50,573 bases of DNA from contig NZ_ML123049.1 of the NCBI RefSeq assembly GCF_003846175.1, positions 176,425 through 226,997 on the forward strand, in the 5' to 3' direction. Shown here piece by piece: positions 8,824-17,523 of this stretch. The stretch is from Streptomyces sp. ADI95-17. Its GTDB lineage: Bacteria > Actinomycetota > Actinomycetes > Streptomycetales > Streptomycetaceae. The position numbers and the translations under genes were made by a program. Position 1 is the first letter of the stretch. Each line of letters begins with the position of its first letter. Under the pieces are notes generated by a model. That model made no database searches. It was not told where the DNA came from and was given only the letters and a program-made list of their open reading frames with translations.

Positions 8824-10404
8824 ATGGCTACCCCGACGAAGACAGCAAAGGCGACAAAGGACATGAACACGGCGAAGGTGGTGAAGGCGGCGGTGGCAGC
8901 ACCGGAAAAGGCGGCCGCGTCGAAAGGACCGGGCACAGTCACCCGCCACATCCTGGAAGGGGCGGCCTCCGTCACAGCCGCCGTCGCCGTGATGACGCTT
9001 CTCGCGTACGCGGCGCTGAACAGCCTGCACGCCGAATCGGCCGGGCCGCTGAGCCTGCTGGTCCCGATGGTCGTCAGCATGGCTGTGGGCGGCACGTTGA
9101 CGCTGTCGTCGGGAGGCGGCGGAACCGTGGGCGGGGGTGATGCTCCCGGCGGTGGCCTGGGTGGACTTCTGGGCGGTGCGGGAGGGGCCGGGGGCATGAA
9201 GCTGGAGGTGGCCGGAGGCATCGACCTCATGCCGCTGACGCTCACGCTCGTCGGCTCCGTGGTGCTCGCCACGCTCTTCTTCCGGCCGCTCAAGGGGCGC
9301 CGCAGGCCCGCCGGGGCGCTGTTCGGGGCCCGGTTCGGCGGTGCGGTGCTTGCCGGGGTGACGGCGTTCGCGGTGACCGCCTCCCTGTCGTCCGGGAAGC
9401 TGCGGCTACCGGAATCCGTGACCGAGAAGCTGGGCCAGGGCAAAGGAGGCGGCGGCCGTGGCGGCCAGGGCCTCAGCAAGGCCGTCAAGGACATCGCCGT
9501 CGACGTCGATACAGCCGCGGTGGCCGTCCAGGGGCTCGTCTGGACGCTCGTCGTCCTGGGCATCGGCTGCATCGCCGCCCGCCGCACCTGCCTGCCACGC
9601 TCCTTGGCGATGTCCGGGATCCGGCGCAAATGGAACCCCGCCACCTCGGCGGTCTCCGGAGTCCTCCTGGTCCTGGTCCTCATCCCGCTGACGCTGTCCG
9701 CCGTGCTGGTCGCCCTGTCGCTCACCGGCCGTGAGATGCCGGGCGCCGCCGCGAAGGCCGGCGGAGCGCTCCTGCTTCTCGCGCCGAACCTCCTGGCCGT
9801 CCTCCTGACCGCCGGGGAAGGTTCTGCCTGGCAGGGCACCATGCAGAGCCAACAGGGCCAGGGCGGGGGAATGGGAGCCATGTTCGGGCAGGGCCAGGCC
9901 ACCCCCTCGTCCCCGCCCCGCGGCAAGAACGTCATGGACATCGCGGTCGCGGGCATTCCCCTGTGGGCCATCGGCCTTGCCCTGCTGCTCACCGTGCTGC
10001 TCGTCTGCGGCTACCGGACCACCGCCCGCACGCCCGTCCCCACCGCACGCGCGGCGGCGAACGCCCTGCTCGGCTTCCATCTGCAGATCGCGATGCGCAT
10101 CGCGATCATCACTTCCCTGTGCACCGTGCTGCTCTCCTGGCTCACCACAGCCTCCGGCACCTTCGGCATCAGTATCATGGGCATGCAGATGGGCGGTGCC
10201 GAGGCGGACCTGAGCGGGGACTGGCTCCTGGCCTGTCTCACCGGCAGCATCCTCGGCGGCGCCGCAGGGTACGCCGGGAGCCATCTCCACCGTTTTCGCC
10301 GGATGCGGCGATCACCCGCGGTATCCGGGGCGAAGAACCGTCCGGGCCCTTCCTCGGATCCGGGACGTCCGCAGCCCCGGGCCGCCGCGGCCAAGAACTC
10401 ATGA
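8824..10404 (+). CDS. Polytopic membrane protein, streptophobe-like
   Basis: About 526 residues with roughly eight to ten hydrophobic helices. There is a basic, Ala-rich N terminus (KTAKATKDMNTAKVVK) and a glycine-rich soluble loop (SSGGGGTVGGGDAPGGGLGG) between the second and third helices. The segment IDLMPLTLTLVGSVVLATLF after the loop matches what I remember of the uncharacterised streptophobe family of Streptomyces; this assignment is from memory and tentative. The start could be GTG 8821 or ATG 8824. It follows the MmpL gene by 27 nt and precedes the response regulator by about 40 nt, so co-transcription is likely. No catalytic motif was seen and the function is unknown. Confidence 0.6.
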   Translation: MATPTKTAKATKDMNTAKVVKAAVAAPEKAAASKGPGTVTRHILEGAASVTAAVAVMTLLAYAALNSLHAESAGPLSLLVPMVVSMAVGGTLTLSSGGGGTVGGGDAPGGGLGGLLGGAGGAGGMKLEVAGGIDLMPLTLTLVGSVVLATLFFRPLKGRRRPAGALFGARFGGAVLAGVTAFAVTASLSSGKLRLPESVTEKLGQGKGGGGRGGQGLSKAVKDIAVDVDTAAVAVQGLVWTLVVLGIGCIAARRTCLPRSLAMSGIRRKWNPATSAVSGVLLVLVLIPLTLSAVLVALSLTGREMPGAAAKAGGALLLLAPNLLAVLLTAGEGSAWQGTMQSQQGQGGGMGAMFGQGQATPSSPPRGKNVMDIAVAGIPLWAIGLALLLTVLLVCGYRTTARTPVPTARAAANALLGFHLQIAMRIAIITSLCTVLLSWLTTASGTFGISIMGMQMGGAEADLSGDWLLACLTGSILGGAAGYAGSHLHRFRRMRRSPAVSGAKNRPGPSSDPGRPQPRAAAAKNS

Positions 10405-10444
10405 CCGCGCCGCAAGGCGACCACTGCTGTCCAGGATGCCGAGC

Positions 10445-11170
10445 ATGACCACTCCCCTTCCGGCCACCGGCGGGAATCTGCTCGTCGTCGACGACGAGCA
10501 GACCGTCCGCGAGCTGCTTCCGACCGCACTGCGCTACGCGGGCTTCACCGTGGACACCGCCGCCAACGGCGAGCAGGCCCTGGACAGGGCGTCGCAGCAC
10601 CCGCCGGACCTGGTGCTGCTCGATGTCATGCTGCCCGACATGGACGGCTTCGAAGTCATCCGGCGCCTGCGGGAACAGCCGAACCCGGCGGCCACCGACC
10701 GCCTCGGCCCCATCCCCGTCATATTTCTCACCGCCCGGGAAGCCACCCAGGACAAGGTCAACGGACTCCTCCTGGGTGGCGACGACTACGTCACCAAACC
10801 GTTCGACCTCGAAGAGCTGATCGCCCGCATCCAGGCCATCCTGCGCAGGACCAAGGGAAACCCCCGGGCGACCCTGATGATCGCCGACCTCGAACTCGAT
10901 CCGGAGGGGCATCAGGTCACCAGAGCGGGAGTCCCGATCCGGCTTTCCCCCACCGAATTCCGGCTCCTGCACTTCCTCCTCTCGAACCCGGGGAGCACAG
11001 TGACCAAGCCGCAGATCCTGGAACACGTCTGGCGCTACGACTTCGGCGGAGACCCCAGCATCGTGGACAACTACATCAGCTATCTGCGGCGCAAGATCGA
11101 CAACGGCGGTCCGAAACTCATCCACACGGTTCACGGGATCGGCTACGTCGTGCGCGGTCCGCGCGCGTGA
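10445..11170 (+). CDS. OmpR/PhoB-family response regulator
   Basis: 241 residues. The receiver domain (about 1-130) has the acidic pair in VVDDEQ, the phosphoacceptor Asp near residue 60 in LVLLDVMLPDMDG, the conserved Thr in FLTAREA and the Lys near 118 in DYVTKPF. The C-terminal winged helix includes LSPTEFRLLHFLLSNPG and YISYLRRKIDNG, ending in HTVHGIGYVVRG. It is coupled to the following kinase by a GTGA overlap. An alternative ATG at 10436 would add three residues; 10445 leaves better room for a ribosome site. It is likely phosphorylated by that kinase and may control the MmpL and membrane-protein genes upstream; that target is inferred. Confidence 0.92.
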   Translation: MTTPLPATGGNLLVVDDEQTVRELLPTALRYAGFTVDTAANGEQALDRASQHPPDLVLLDVMLPDMDGFEVIRRLREQPNPAATDRLGPIPVIFLTAREATQDKVNGLLLGGDDYVTKPFDLEELIARIQAILRRTKGNPRATLMIADLELDPEGHQVTRAGVPIRLSPTEFRLLHFLLSNPGSTVTKPQILEHVWRYDFGGDPSIVDNYISYLRRKIDNGGPKLIHTVHGIGYVVRGPRA

Positions 11171-12711
11171 TCCTGCGTATGACGATTTCCAGGATCCGTC
11201 CGGTCGTGAATCGGTATTCCCTCCGTGCCCGCCTGTTGTTCCTCGCGGCAACCCTGCTCGCCGTCGGCCTGCTGACCAACGGGTTCTTCGTGATCAAGGC
11301 GCTGGACGGTTACCTGATGAAGCAGGCCGATTCCCGGCTGGAGATCACCACGCAGATCTGCGCCCGGCTGCCCGCCAGCGCCCTGGAACCCCTGCGGAGC
11401 CAACAACTCCCCTCGCAGTGGAATCAGTTCAGCAGCCTCGTGGTCCTGTACACGGACGATCGGGGGAATGCCCTGAACACGCTCCGCCCGGAGAAGGAAC
11501 CGCCCGGAGGCGGCCCTGATCTCCCCGTTCTCGACACCGAAGCCGTCGACGCGCGCCAGGGCGAACCGTTCACCGTCGACTCCCAGGACGGTTCGGGGCG
11601 ATGGCGGGCCATCGCGGTGCCTCACCAGGTGCCCAACGGCCCCCCGGGCACCTCCGATCCGCCCAGCAACGTGATCGTGGCGACCTCGCTCAGCCAGGTG
11701 GACGACACCGTGAACGAGATCCGGGGCATCTCCGCCATGGTGGGCAGCATCCTGGTCTGCCTCCTCACGGCGGTCGGCTGGCTCGCCGTGCGATCGGGAC
11801 TCCGCCCCCTCACCCGTATCGAGGAGACCGCCACGGCCATCGCCCACGGCGACCTGTCCCGCCGCGTGCCCGCACTGGCCGGACCGCGCACGGAGACCGG
11901 ACGGCTCACGGCCTCGCTCAACGGGATGCTCGTCCAGATCGAGACCGCCTTCCAGGCCAGAGAGGAGGCGGAGGCGCGGATGCGTCGCTTCGTGGCCGAC
12001 GCCAGTCACGAAATGCGCACCCCGCTGGTCGGCATCAAGGGCTACACGGACCTCTACCGCATGGGCGCGCTGCCCACCCGGAAGAGCGTCGACGAGACCA
12101 TGGAACGCATAGCCCGGGAGTCCGAACGTCTGGGCAGACTCGTCCAGGACATGCTGCTGCTCGCGAAACTCGACGAGAGCAACTTCCTGACACGGTCATC
12201 ACCGCGAACCCCCACTCCGTACCCGCTGGACCTGGCTCCCATGGACCTGCGCACCCTCGCCGTCGACGCACTGCACGACATCCAGGCCATGGCCCCGACC
12301 CGGTCCGTCGGTCTGACCGGCCCCGACGGGGGGAAGGCCACCTCGGCTCCGGCCCTCGCGGACGAGGCGCGGTTGCGCCAGGTGGTCAGCAACCTGGTCG
12401 GCAACGCGCTGAACCACACACCGCCCGACAGCGACATCCGCATTGGCGTGGGTTCCCTCGACGGCCATGCGGTACTGGAGATCGAGGACGGTGGACCGGG
12501 TCTGACGCCGGACGAACAGGAGCGGGTCTTCGAGCGCTTCTACCGGTCGGACAACTCACGCAGCCGCGTGGCCGGCGGAGGCTCCGGGCTCGGGCTCGCC
12601 ATCGTCCACGCACTCGTCACCGCGCATGGCGGCCGCATCGAACTGCGCTCGGCACCGGGCGAAGGATGCCGTTTCAGAGTGCTGCTGCCACAGCTGCGCA
12701 TCGATCCCTGA
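11167..12711 (+). CDS. HAMP-containing sensor histidine kinase
   Basis: 514 residues. TM1 is at about 22-44. An extracytoplasmic sensor region of about 150 residues follows, with no recognised fold. TM2 is at about 199-218. A HAMP-type linker (SGLRPLTRIEETATAIAHGD) follows. The HisKA box is FVADASHEMRTPLVGIKGY, with the phosphoacceptor His at about 291. The HATPase domain has the N box NLVGNALNHTPPDSD, the G1 box EDGGPGL and the G2 box GGGSGLGLAIVHALV. GTG 11167 overlaps the stop of the response regulator, the usual coupling for a cognate pair. The stimulus is unknown; the neighbouring MmpL gene suggests envelope stress or export demand. Confidence 0.92.
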   Translation: MILRMTISRIRPVVNRYSLRARLLFLAATLLAVGLLTNGFFVIKALDGYLMKQADSRLEITTQICARLPASALEPLRSQQLPSQWNQFSSLVVLYTDDRGNALNTLRPEKEPPGGGPDLPVLDTEAVDARQGEPFTVDSQDGSGRWRAIAVPHQVPNGPPGTSDPPSNVIVATSLSQVDDTVNEIRGISAMVGSILVCLLTAVGWLAVRSGLRPLTRIEETATAIAHGDLSRRVPALAGPRTETGRLTASLNGMLVQIETAFQAREEAEARMRRFVADASHEMRTPLVGIKGYTDLYRMGALPTRKSVDETMERIARESERLGRLVQDMLLLAKLDESNFLTRSSPRTPTPYPLDLAPMDLRTLAVDALHDIQAMAPTRSVGLTGPDGGKATSAPALADEARLRQVVSNLVGNALNHTPPDSDIRIGVGSLDGHAVLEIEDGGPGLTPDEQERVFERFYRSDNSRSRVAGGGSGLGLAIVHALVTAHGGRIELRSAPGEGCRFRVLLPQLRIDP

Positions 12712-12778
12712 CCTCCGCGGCGGAGTTCAGGACCGGCCGCCCCTTCGGCTCGCGTCGGTCCCGGCCGCCGGACGCGCC

Positions 12779-12817
12779 GACGCCCCGCGCCCGGTACGGA
12801 ACCGGACACGGGGCGTC
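12779..12817. terminator. Bidirectional hairpin between convergent genes
   Basis: GACGCCCCG (12779-12787) pairs with CGGGGCGTC (12809-12817), with an inner CCGGT/ACCGG stem. It sits between the end of the histidine kinase (12711) and the end of the minus-strand DUF397 gene (12834). No U-tract follows, as is common in Streptomyces. A shared terminator is the simplest reading. Confidence 0.65.
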
Positions 12818-12833
12818 AGTAGGTGGTCGTGCC

Positions 12834-13037
12834 TCAGTGATCGGTGGCGTACGACACGAAGGCGGCCCACTGGCGGGGCCCGAAGGCGAGCTGGGGGCCC
12901 TGCGCATGCTTCGAGTCGCGTACGTGGATGGTCCTGGGGGCGAAGGCGACCTCCACGCACTCCGGGCCGTCATTCGTGCTGTAGCTGCTCTTGAACCACT
13001 CCAGCGCGGAACCGTTCCCCGAGGGGTTGGTCATCAT
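12834..13037 (-). CDS. DUF397 domain protein
   Basis: A 67-residue protein of the DUF397 family, abundant in Streptomyces. It carries the family pattern WFKSSYSTNDGPECVEVAF near residues 14-32, then IHVRDSKHAQGPQLAFGPRQWAAFV. Its ATG overlaps the stop of the upstream XRE-type gene (ATGA), so the two are translationally coupled. DUF397 proteins pair with WhiJ-like regulators and are thought to act with them in developmental or antibiotic control; that role is family knowledge. Nothing in this copy looks damaged. Confidence 0.9.
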   Translation of the reverse strand: MMTNPSGNGSALEWFKSSYSTNDGPECVEVAFAPRTIHVRDSKHAQGPQLAFGPRQWAAFVSYATDH

Positions 13038-13897
13038 GTTTCTCCCAGCACTTTCTCGATGAAGGCCAGCGACTCACGAGGTGTGAGGGCCTGGGCCCGG
13101 ATGATGCCATAGCGGATCTCAAGGATCTGGAGCTCCCTGGGGTGGGAGATCAGCCGGTTGGTGAGCTGGACCTCGTTGTGCCCCACGGTGCCCCCTTTCT
13201 CAAGCCGGAGAAGCTGAAGCGACCCCGCGAGGCCGGCATGGTCCTCCCGATCCGTGGGCATCACCTGGATCTCCACGTTCCGTCGCCGACCGACACCCAA
13301 CAGGTGTTCGAGCTGCTCCCGCATCACCATTCTGCCCCCGAGCGGACGGCGCAGCGTCACCTCTTCCAGAACGAAACTGAACACGGGCGCGGGCTGCCGG
13401 TCGAAGATCTCCTGGCGTCCCAAGCGCGCTGCGACAAGGCGCTCGACCTCCTCCTCGGTGAAGGGCGGACGCCGCATCCCGTACAGCGCCCTCGCGTAGT
13501 CCGGCGTCTGAAGCAGGCCGTGGACGACGGAGTTGGCGTAGGCGCACAGCTCAACCGCCTTCGCCTCCAACTTCGCCAGATCCCGCACCTTCTTCGGAAA
13601 CCGGGCCTCCTCCGCGTCCTTCTTCAACCCCGCGATCAGCCCACCGGCCCCCAGCACCCTGTCGGCCTTCTCCAGAAACACCTCACTCGGCGCCCGCCGC
13701 CCCCGCTCCACCGAGGAGACCTGCTCCTCGCTGTAGCCGATGGCCGTACCCAACTCGGCCTGGGTGAGCCCCTTCCGCTCGCGGCACGACTTCACGACCC
13801 GGCCGATCGTCCGCAGTACGGCCGCCGACTCCTCGTCGTCACCGTCGTACGGCTCCATCCCGTCGCCGCCCTGCGTTCCCTGCTCCGTCACACCCAC
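13034..13897 (-). CDS. XRE-family regulator with DUF5753 (WhiJ-like)
   Basis: 287 residues from GTG 13897, which follows GGAGGT at good spacing; an internal ATG at 13858 is an alternative. An N-terminal XRE helix-turn-helix (LTQAELGTAIGYSEEQVSSV, residues about 50-70) is followed by the DUF5753 effector domain. Typical landmarks of that domain are YANSVVHGLLQTPDYARALY, a HLLGVGRRRNVEIQVMP stretch and a C-terminal DRxDHAGL-like segment. The same cassette (XRE-DUF5753, DUF397 and a divergent ATP-binding protein) recurs many times in Streptomyces genomes and includes WhiJ. It probably represses or activates its own divergent promoter region. The region just upstream holds three copies of CCACGTCCG-like 9-mers (13910-13936). 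Confidence 0.9.
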   Translation of the reverse strand: MGVTEQGTQGGDGMEPYDGDDEESAAVLRTIGRVVKSCRERKGLTQAELGTAIGYSEEQVSSVERGRRAPSEVFLEKADRVLGAGGLIAGLKKDAEEARFPKKVRDLAKLEAKAVELCAYANSVVHGLLQTPDYARALYGMRRPPFTEEEVERLVAARLGRQEIFDRQPAPVFSFVLEEVTLRRPLGGRMVMREQLEHLLGVGRRRNVEIQVMPTDREDHAGLAGSLQLLRLEKGGTVGHNEVQLTNRLISHPRELQILEIRYGIIRAQALTPRESLAFIEKVLGET

Positions 13898-14067
13898 GTT
13901 CGCGCACCTCCACGTCCGCCACGTCCGCCACGTGCGTACCCAACTCCTTGTCAGGGCACCGCGTAACGCCACGCCGCCCGGACAGAGCCGCACAGCACCC
14001 GGACAGTGACGTTGCGTACCGCCGTCGTTACTGGTCAGGGTAGAGGTGGCCGACCACGCTGAGTGAC

Positions 14068-14544
14068 ATGAATCGCGATACTGCCCACTCGCCGGCACTC
14101 CGCCCCGGGCCCACGCAACACACCGCTCCCGCCCGCCACTTCGCCATTCTTCTCTCGGCCACACCGCGCGGCGCCCGCCTCGCCCGCCGCCTCGCGGCCG
14201 AGGAACTGCACCGCTGGGGTTGGCCGTACGACACGGAGGCCAACCGGACTGTGAGCCTTCTCGTGGCCGAACTCGCCACGAACGCGGTGCGGCACGGACG
14301 GGTACGGGGCCGCGACTTCCGCCTGCGGCTCACCCTCCGCCCAGGAGGGCAGGCCCTCCGTATCGAAGTCACGGACGCGCGTCCCGAGCGCCGCCCACCC
14401 GCTCCCGGCGCGATTCCGCCGCCGTTCCCCGACCTGGACACCGGCCGGGGCCTCCTCCTTGTCGAGGCCCTGTCCACCCACTGGGGCGCCACCGACAGTG
14501 ACCCGTACACCAAGACCGTCTGGTGCGAGGTCGCCCTGACCTGA
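14068..14544 (+). CDS. ATP-binding protein, anti-sigma/RsbW-like (HATPase_c_2)
   Basis: A 158-residue single-domain GHKL ATPase. The N box is read as VAELATNAVRHGRVRGRDF, the G1-like motif as EVTDARPERRP, and the G2-like motif as DTGRGLLLVEALSTHWG. These are the features of serine-protein-kinase/anti-sigma type proteins, which are very common in Streptomyces. It is divergent from the WhiJ-like regulator across about 170 nt, the standard third member of such loci. Its partner (a sigma factor or anti-anti-sigma factor) is not in the window. No transmembrane segment is present. Confidence 0.85.
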   Translation: MNRDTAHSPALRPGPTQHTAPARHFAILLSATPRGARLARRLAAEELHRWGWPYDTEANRTVSLLVAELATNAVRHGRVRGRDFRLRLTLRPGGQALRIEVTDARPERRPPAPGAIPPPFPDLDTGRGLLLVEALSTHWGATDSDPYTKTVWCEVALT

Positions 14545-14574
14545 CTGTCAGTACCGTCTGCGACGCTTTCTGCC

Positions 14575-15762
14575 ATGACGCGCACGGAATTCCTGAACAT
14601 CTCGTTCTTCTGGGGCTGTTGGACCTTCTTCGAAGCGGTGTGGATCGCCATGCTGTGGCAAACCCGCACCCGTGTGCTGGGCAATGCGTTGTACCGGATT
14701 CCTGGCATGAAGCACATCCGGCGTGGCGCGTGCGAGAAGCGGGTCGAGACGCTGCTCGCGGCGTTGGGGCAGCAGGGCGTACCGGCGGAAGGCAGGCCGG
14801 ACAAAGATGAACTCGTCGACCGGTGGCACCGCATCGTCGCCGGTCGGTGCGGGGCCGTGCTTCTCCAGGCGGTACCCCTCCTGCTTGCTGTGCTCCCCTT
14901 CTGGTGGGCGACTTCGTTCGCCCGGACCGAGGAGGGCGTGCCGTTCTGGATGTGCGCCGCCGTCGCCGGGTTCGGCAGTGTCTCCATCGCGCTCATGGCT
15001 GCCGACGAACGGGCCACCACGGTCTCCGACCCGGCCGGGGCCGTCACGGTGGAAGCGATCCACTTCCTGGAAGCACTGCTCATCCCGGTCCGGCGTGGTG
15101 CGCAGGGCTCAGCCCTCGATGCCCACGGCAAGCAGTTCCGGCGCCTCTGCAACGTCCTGCGCGCCCATGCCCGGCACGGAACCCGCACAATGCCACCCGC
15201 TGTCCGAGAGAGCGTGAGGGACACCACGGAGCGCCTGATCATGGCACTCGCCGAGGGCGACCAGCGCTACCTCCTCGGTGGAGGTGCGGATCGATCCGCC
15301 GCTGAGCGTGACCTGTCCCGGCTCGTCGCCGACGTACTCCGGCACAGCTGCCGCGCGCGTGCCCGGCGGGACAGCCTGGTCATCGTCGACTCCCAACTCC
15401 TCGCGAACGTTCCGGAGACCGAGGGTGCGGGTTCCTCGACCGAGCCTCTCAGAAGCCGGCTGCTGGCCGGTGCGGGCAGGTTGGCGGTGGCCGCGGGGCT
15501 GCTTGCCGGGGCGTTCCTTTTCCCGGGAGGCGGAGAGGCGTCGGGCCTATTGGCTGTTGCGGGCGTCGCCAGTGTTGCCGCGATCTGGCCGCCGCTTCGT
15601 GAGGTCCTGTATCGGGGCGGAGAGCTTCTCACCGGCCGTTCGTCCACTGCCCGAGAACCCGAGGCGATGGGTGAGGAGCCGAGCCACCCGGCACCGTCGC
15701 TGCCGTGTCCCCGCTGCGCCGACCGTCCGACTGCGACCGGAGGATCGCGGCCGGCTGGGTGA
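14575..15762 (+). CDS. Uncharacterised membrane protein
   Basis: A 395-residue protein I do not recognise. Hydrophobic segments are visible near residues 8-28 (FFWGCWTFFEAVWIAML), in a paired block at about 100-145, and in another pair at about 300-335 (LAVAAGLLAGAFLF, GLLAVAGVASVAAIWPPL). The middle, about 150-285, is soluble and charged. The C terminus holds CPRCAD, a possible but isolated metal-binding pair. It starts 30 nt after the ATP-binding gene and may share its transcript. No enzymatic motif was seen, and no closer naming is supported. Confidence 0.65.
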   Translation: MTRTEFLNISFFWGCWTFFEAVWIAMLWQTRTRVLGNALYRIPGMKHIRRGACEKRVETLLAALGQQGVPAEGRPDKDELVDRWHRIVAGRCGAVLLQAVPLLLAVLPFWWATSFARTEEGVPFWMCAAVAGFGSVSIALMAADERATTVSDPAGAVTVEAIHFLEALLIPVRRGAQGSALDAHGKQFRRLCNVLRAHARHGTRTMPPAVRESVRDTTERLIMALAEGDQRYLLGGGADRSAAERDLSRLVADVLRHSCRARARRDSLVIVDSQLLANVPETEGAGSSTEPLRSRLLAGAGRLAVAAGLLAGAFLFPGGGEASGLLAVAGVASVAAIWPPLREVLYRGGELLTGRSSTAREPEAMGEEPSHPAPSLPCPRCADRPTATGGSRPAG

Positions 15763-15801
15763 GGAGGCCGGAACGGACAGAACGACTCGGAAGGGCTGAC
15801 C

Positions 15802-16158
15802 ATGACCGAAACGGACGTGACTGACGCGGAGGTGATCGCGGACGTGCCGAAGGGCAGGAACCAGGAGCTCGACCGCCGGTTCGCAGCCCCGCGTGCGATC
15901 GGCTTCCACCTCGTGGACTACGTGGTGCACGGCTGGGACGTCGCGGCGTCGCTCGGCATCCGGGCGGCGTACGACCAGGATCTCGTACGCGCCGCTGCCT
16001 AGGCGGCCCGCAAGGAGGTGCCCGACGGGCCGTCACGGGAGCGGCCCGGTGCCTCGGTCCGCCCAGCGGTCGAGCTTGCCGGTGCGGCGAGCGCCGAGGA
16101 CCGCCTGCTTGCGGCGCTGGGCCGCGACCCGCGGTGGTCGCCCGAGCAACCGAAGTAA
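15802..16158 (+). pseudogene. Remnant of a TIGR03086-type (mycothiol-dependent isomerase-like) protein
   Basis: The reading frame contains the family segment RAIGFHLVDYVVHGWDVAASL. An in-frame TAG at 16000-16002 interrupts it, but the same frame continues with AARKEVPDGPS and ends DRLLAALGRDPRWSPEQPK before TAA 16156-16158. That tail is the usual C terminus of the family. The N-terminal half, over 100 residues including the metal-binding DinB-like His residues, is absent. The gene is therefore truncated at its 5' end and broken by a nonsense codon. A product of 66 residues could still be made from ATG 15802 but should be inactive. Confidence 0.7.
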
Positions 16159-16393
16159 CGAACCCGGCGTCGGTACCACCCGCTTCGGTTCACTGGTGAC
16201 GTGGATATTGCGCCGCGCCGAATGCGTACCGGAACGAGGCTGCCATCTCCGCCTGCGGACGGTGGTCGGTGTCCTGCGAGTGGGCCGGCAACAGCAGAGT
16301 CTTTTCCGCCTCGGGAAGCAGGTCCAGGCGGGCGTCGGCAGAGCGTTCGGGTGAGTGAATCGCGGAGACGAAGGTCTGACAGCCGCCTGGCGG

Positions 16394-16759
16394 TCAGCGT
16401 GCGACGAACTGCGTCAGAATCGCCTGCACCTCGTAGATGTTGACCCCCTTGGTGAAGGTCTTCTCGATCGGCGTCGAGCTCCCCGACACCCAGATCTTCA
16501 GCTCGGCATCCAGGTCGAAGTGGCCGGCCGTCTCCACGGAGAAGTGCGTGATGCTGCGGTACGGCAGCGAGTGGTACTCGATTTTCTTGCCGGTCAGCCC
16601 CTGCTTGTCGATCAGGATCATGCGCTGGTTCGTGAGCAGGATGGCGTCCCGTATCAGCTGATAGGCGCCGTGGATCTGCTCGCCCTGGCCGAGCAGCCGG
16701 GCGTACTCCCGCGCCGCCTTGTCCGGATCGATGGTGTGCGCGTTGCCGAACAGTGCCAC
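16394..16759 (-). CDS. Bacterial PH-domain protein (bPH_1-like)
   Basis: A 121-residue protein that looks like a single bacterial pleckstrin-homology domain. Landmarks are YQLIRDAILLTNQRMILIDK, then GKKIEYHSLPYRSITHFSVE, then a beta-rich stretch (LDAELKIWVSGS) and a C-terminal helix (GVNIYEVQAILTQFVAR). This is the fold order of the YvbH/DUF1696 type. No transmembrane segment or enzymatic motif is present. Bacterial PH proteins are poorly understood; some are linked to envelope stress. It is a lone gene, with about 235 nt of empty sequence downstream and 218 nt upstream. Confidence 0.8.
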   Translation of the reverse strand: MALFGNAHTIDPDKAAREYARLLGQGEQIHGAYQLIRDAILLTNQRMILIDKQGLTGKKIEYHSLPYRSITHFSVETAGHFDLDAELKIWVSGSSTPIEKTFTKGVNIYEVQAILTQFVAR

Positions 16760-16977
16760 TGGGGTCCCCGTCTGTCGTCCTGCCGTTCCGTCCTTCGGTC
16801 GTTCAGTGAACGGGTGGGTTCGCAGGCGAGTTCCCTGGCGCTTCGAGCCCCATTTGCGGGGCAGCGGTCGATCACCTGGTGATCACCTCTGGTGCCCGAA
16901 GTGGGCGACGGCGAAGTTGTCCAACGTTTGCCCGCCTTTCGGCATCCACACCTCGGCGCCGAAATAGTGGAGCAATG

Positions 16978-17460
16978 ATGCGGAAAGACGAGCTCGATAC
17001 GCAGACCTGGTCGGATGCGCTGAAGATGTACGAATGGCTCTGCACGTTCGTCGGCGTCGCTCGGCGCGCACACGAAGAATGGTGGTTCGACGTCGGGTCG
17101 ATCATGCGTCTTGAGACCCGGGACCCCCGGGATCCCCGGGGCTGGGAGTCCATCGACCGCTACAGGGGTGAGGTAAAGCGCTTGGACAACCCGCTCTACC
17201 TGTGGTGGGACACACCCTCCACGCCTGCGGATGTGGAGCGTTACAGCGGGCGGGTGGGAGAACTCCCCAGGGAATCGGTGCGGTCGCTGCTTGTTCTGCT
17301 CGGAGTCACAGCAAGTGGCGTGGACGTCTTCAGAACTTTTGGGTGGGAGAAGTACAGGCCACAGAGGGAGCGCCGGGCTGAAGTGGTCCTTTCGCGTTTC
17401 CCTGTCGACATCCGCTTTTACACCAACTTCGGCTGGAAAGGCGACCTTCCCGACTTCTAA
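16978..17460 (+). CDS. Hypothetical protein, 160 aa
   Basis: Starts at ATG 16978 (or 16975), after a GTGGAG ribosome site. The protein is soluble and rich in Trp, Arg and Asp: ARRAHEEWWFDVGSIMRLE near residue 27, LYLWWDTPS near 63, and FYTNFGWKGDLPDF at the C terminus. I do not recognise the family. Codon use is less GC-biased than in the neighbours. It sits at the left edge of the 17.5-20.7 kb remnant region, so it may be an accessory or effector-immunity type gene; that is inference from position only. Confidence 0.5.
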   Translation: MRKDELDTQTWSDALKMYEWLCTFVGVARRAHEEWWFDVGSIMRLETRDPRDPRGWESIDRYRGEVKRLDNPLYLWWDTPSTPADVERYSGRVGELPRESVRSLLVLLGVTASGVDVFRTFGWEKYRPQRERRAEVVLSRFPVDIRFYTNFGWKGDLPDF

Positions 17461-17523
17461 CGACAGCCGTCCCGAAGCCACGCCCCCTTCAGCGGATATG
17501 ACTGGGACGCCGGTCTGATCGCC

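Noticed and set aside
6892..9030. A 712-codon open frame on the minus strand opposite the MmpL gene
   Set aside because: Composition is His/Arg/Gly-rich with no hydrophobic or catalytic pattern; codon bias fits the plus strand.
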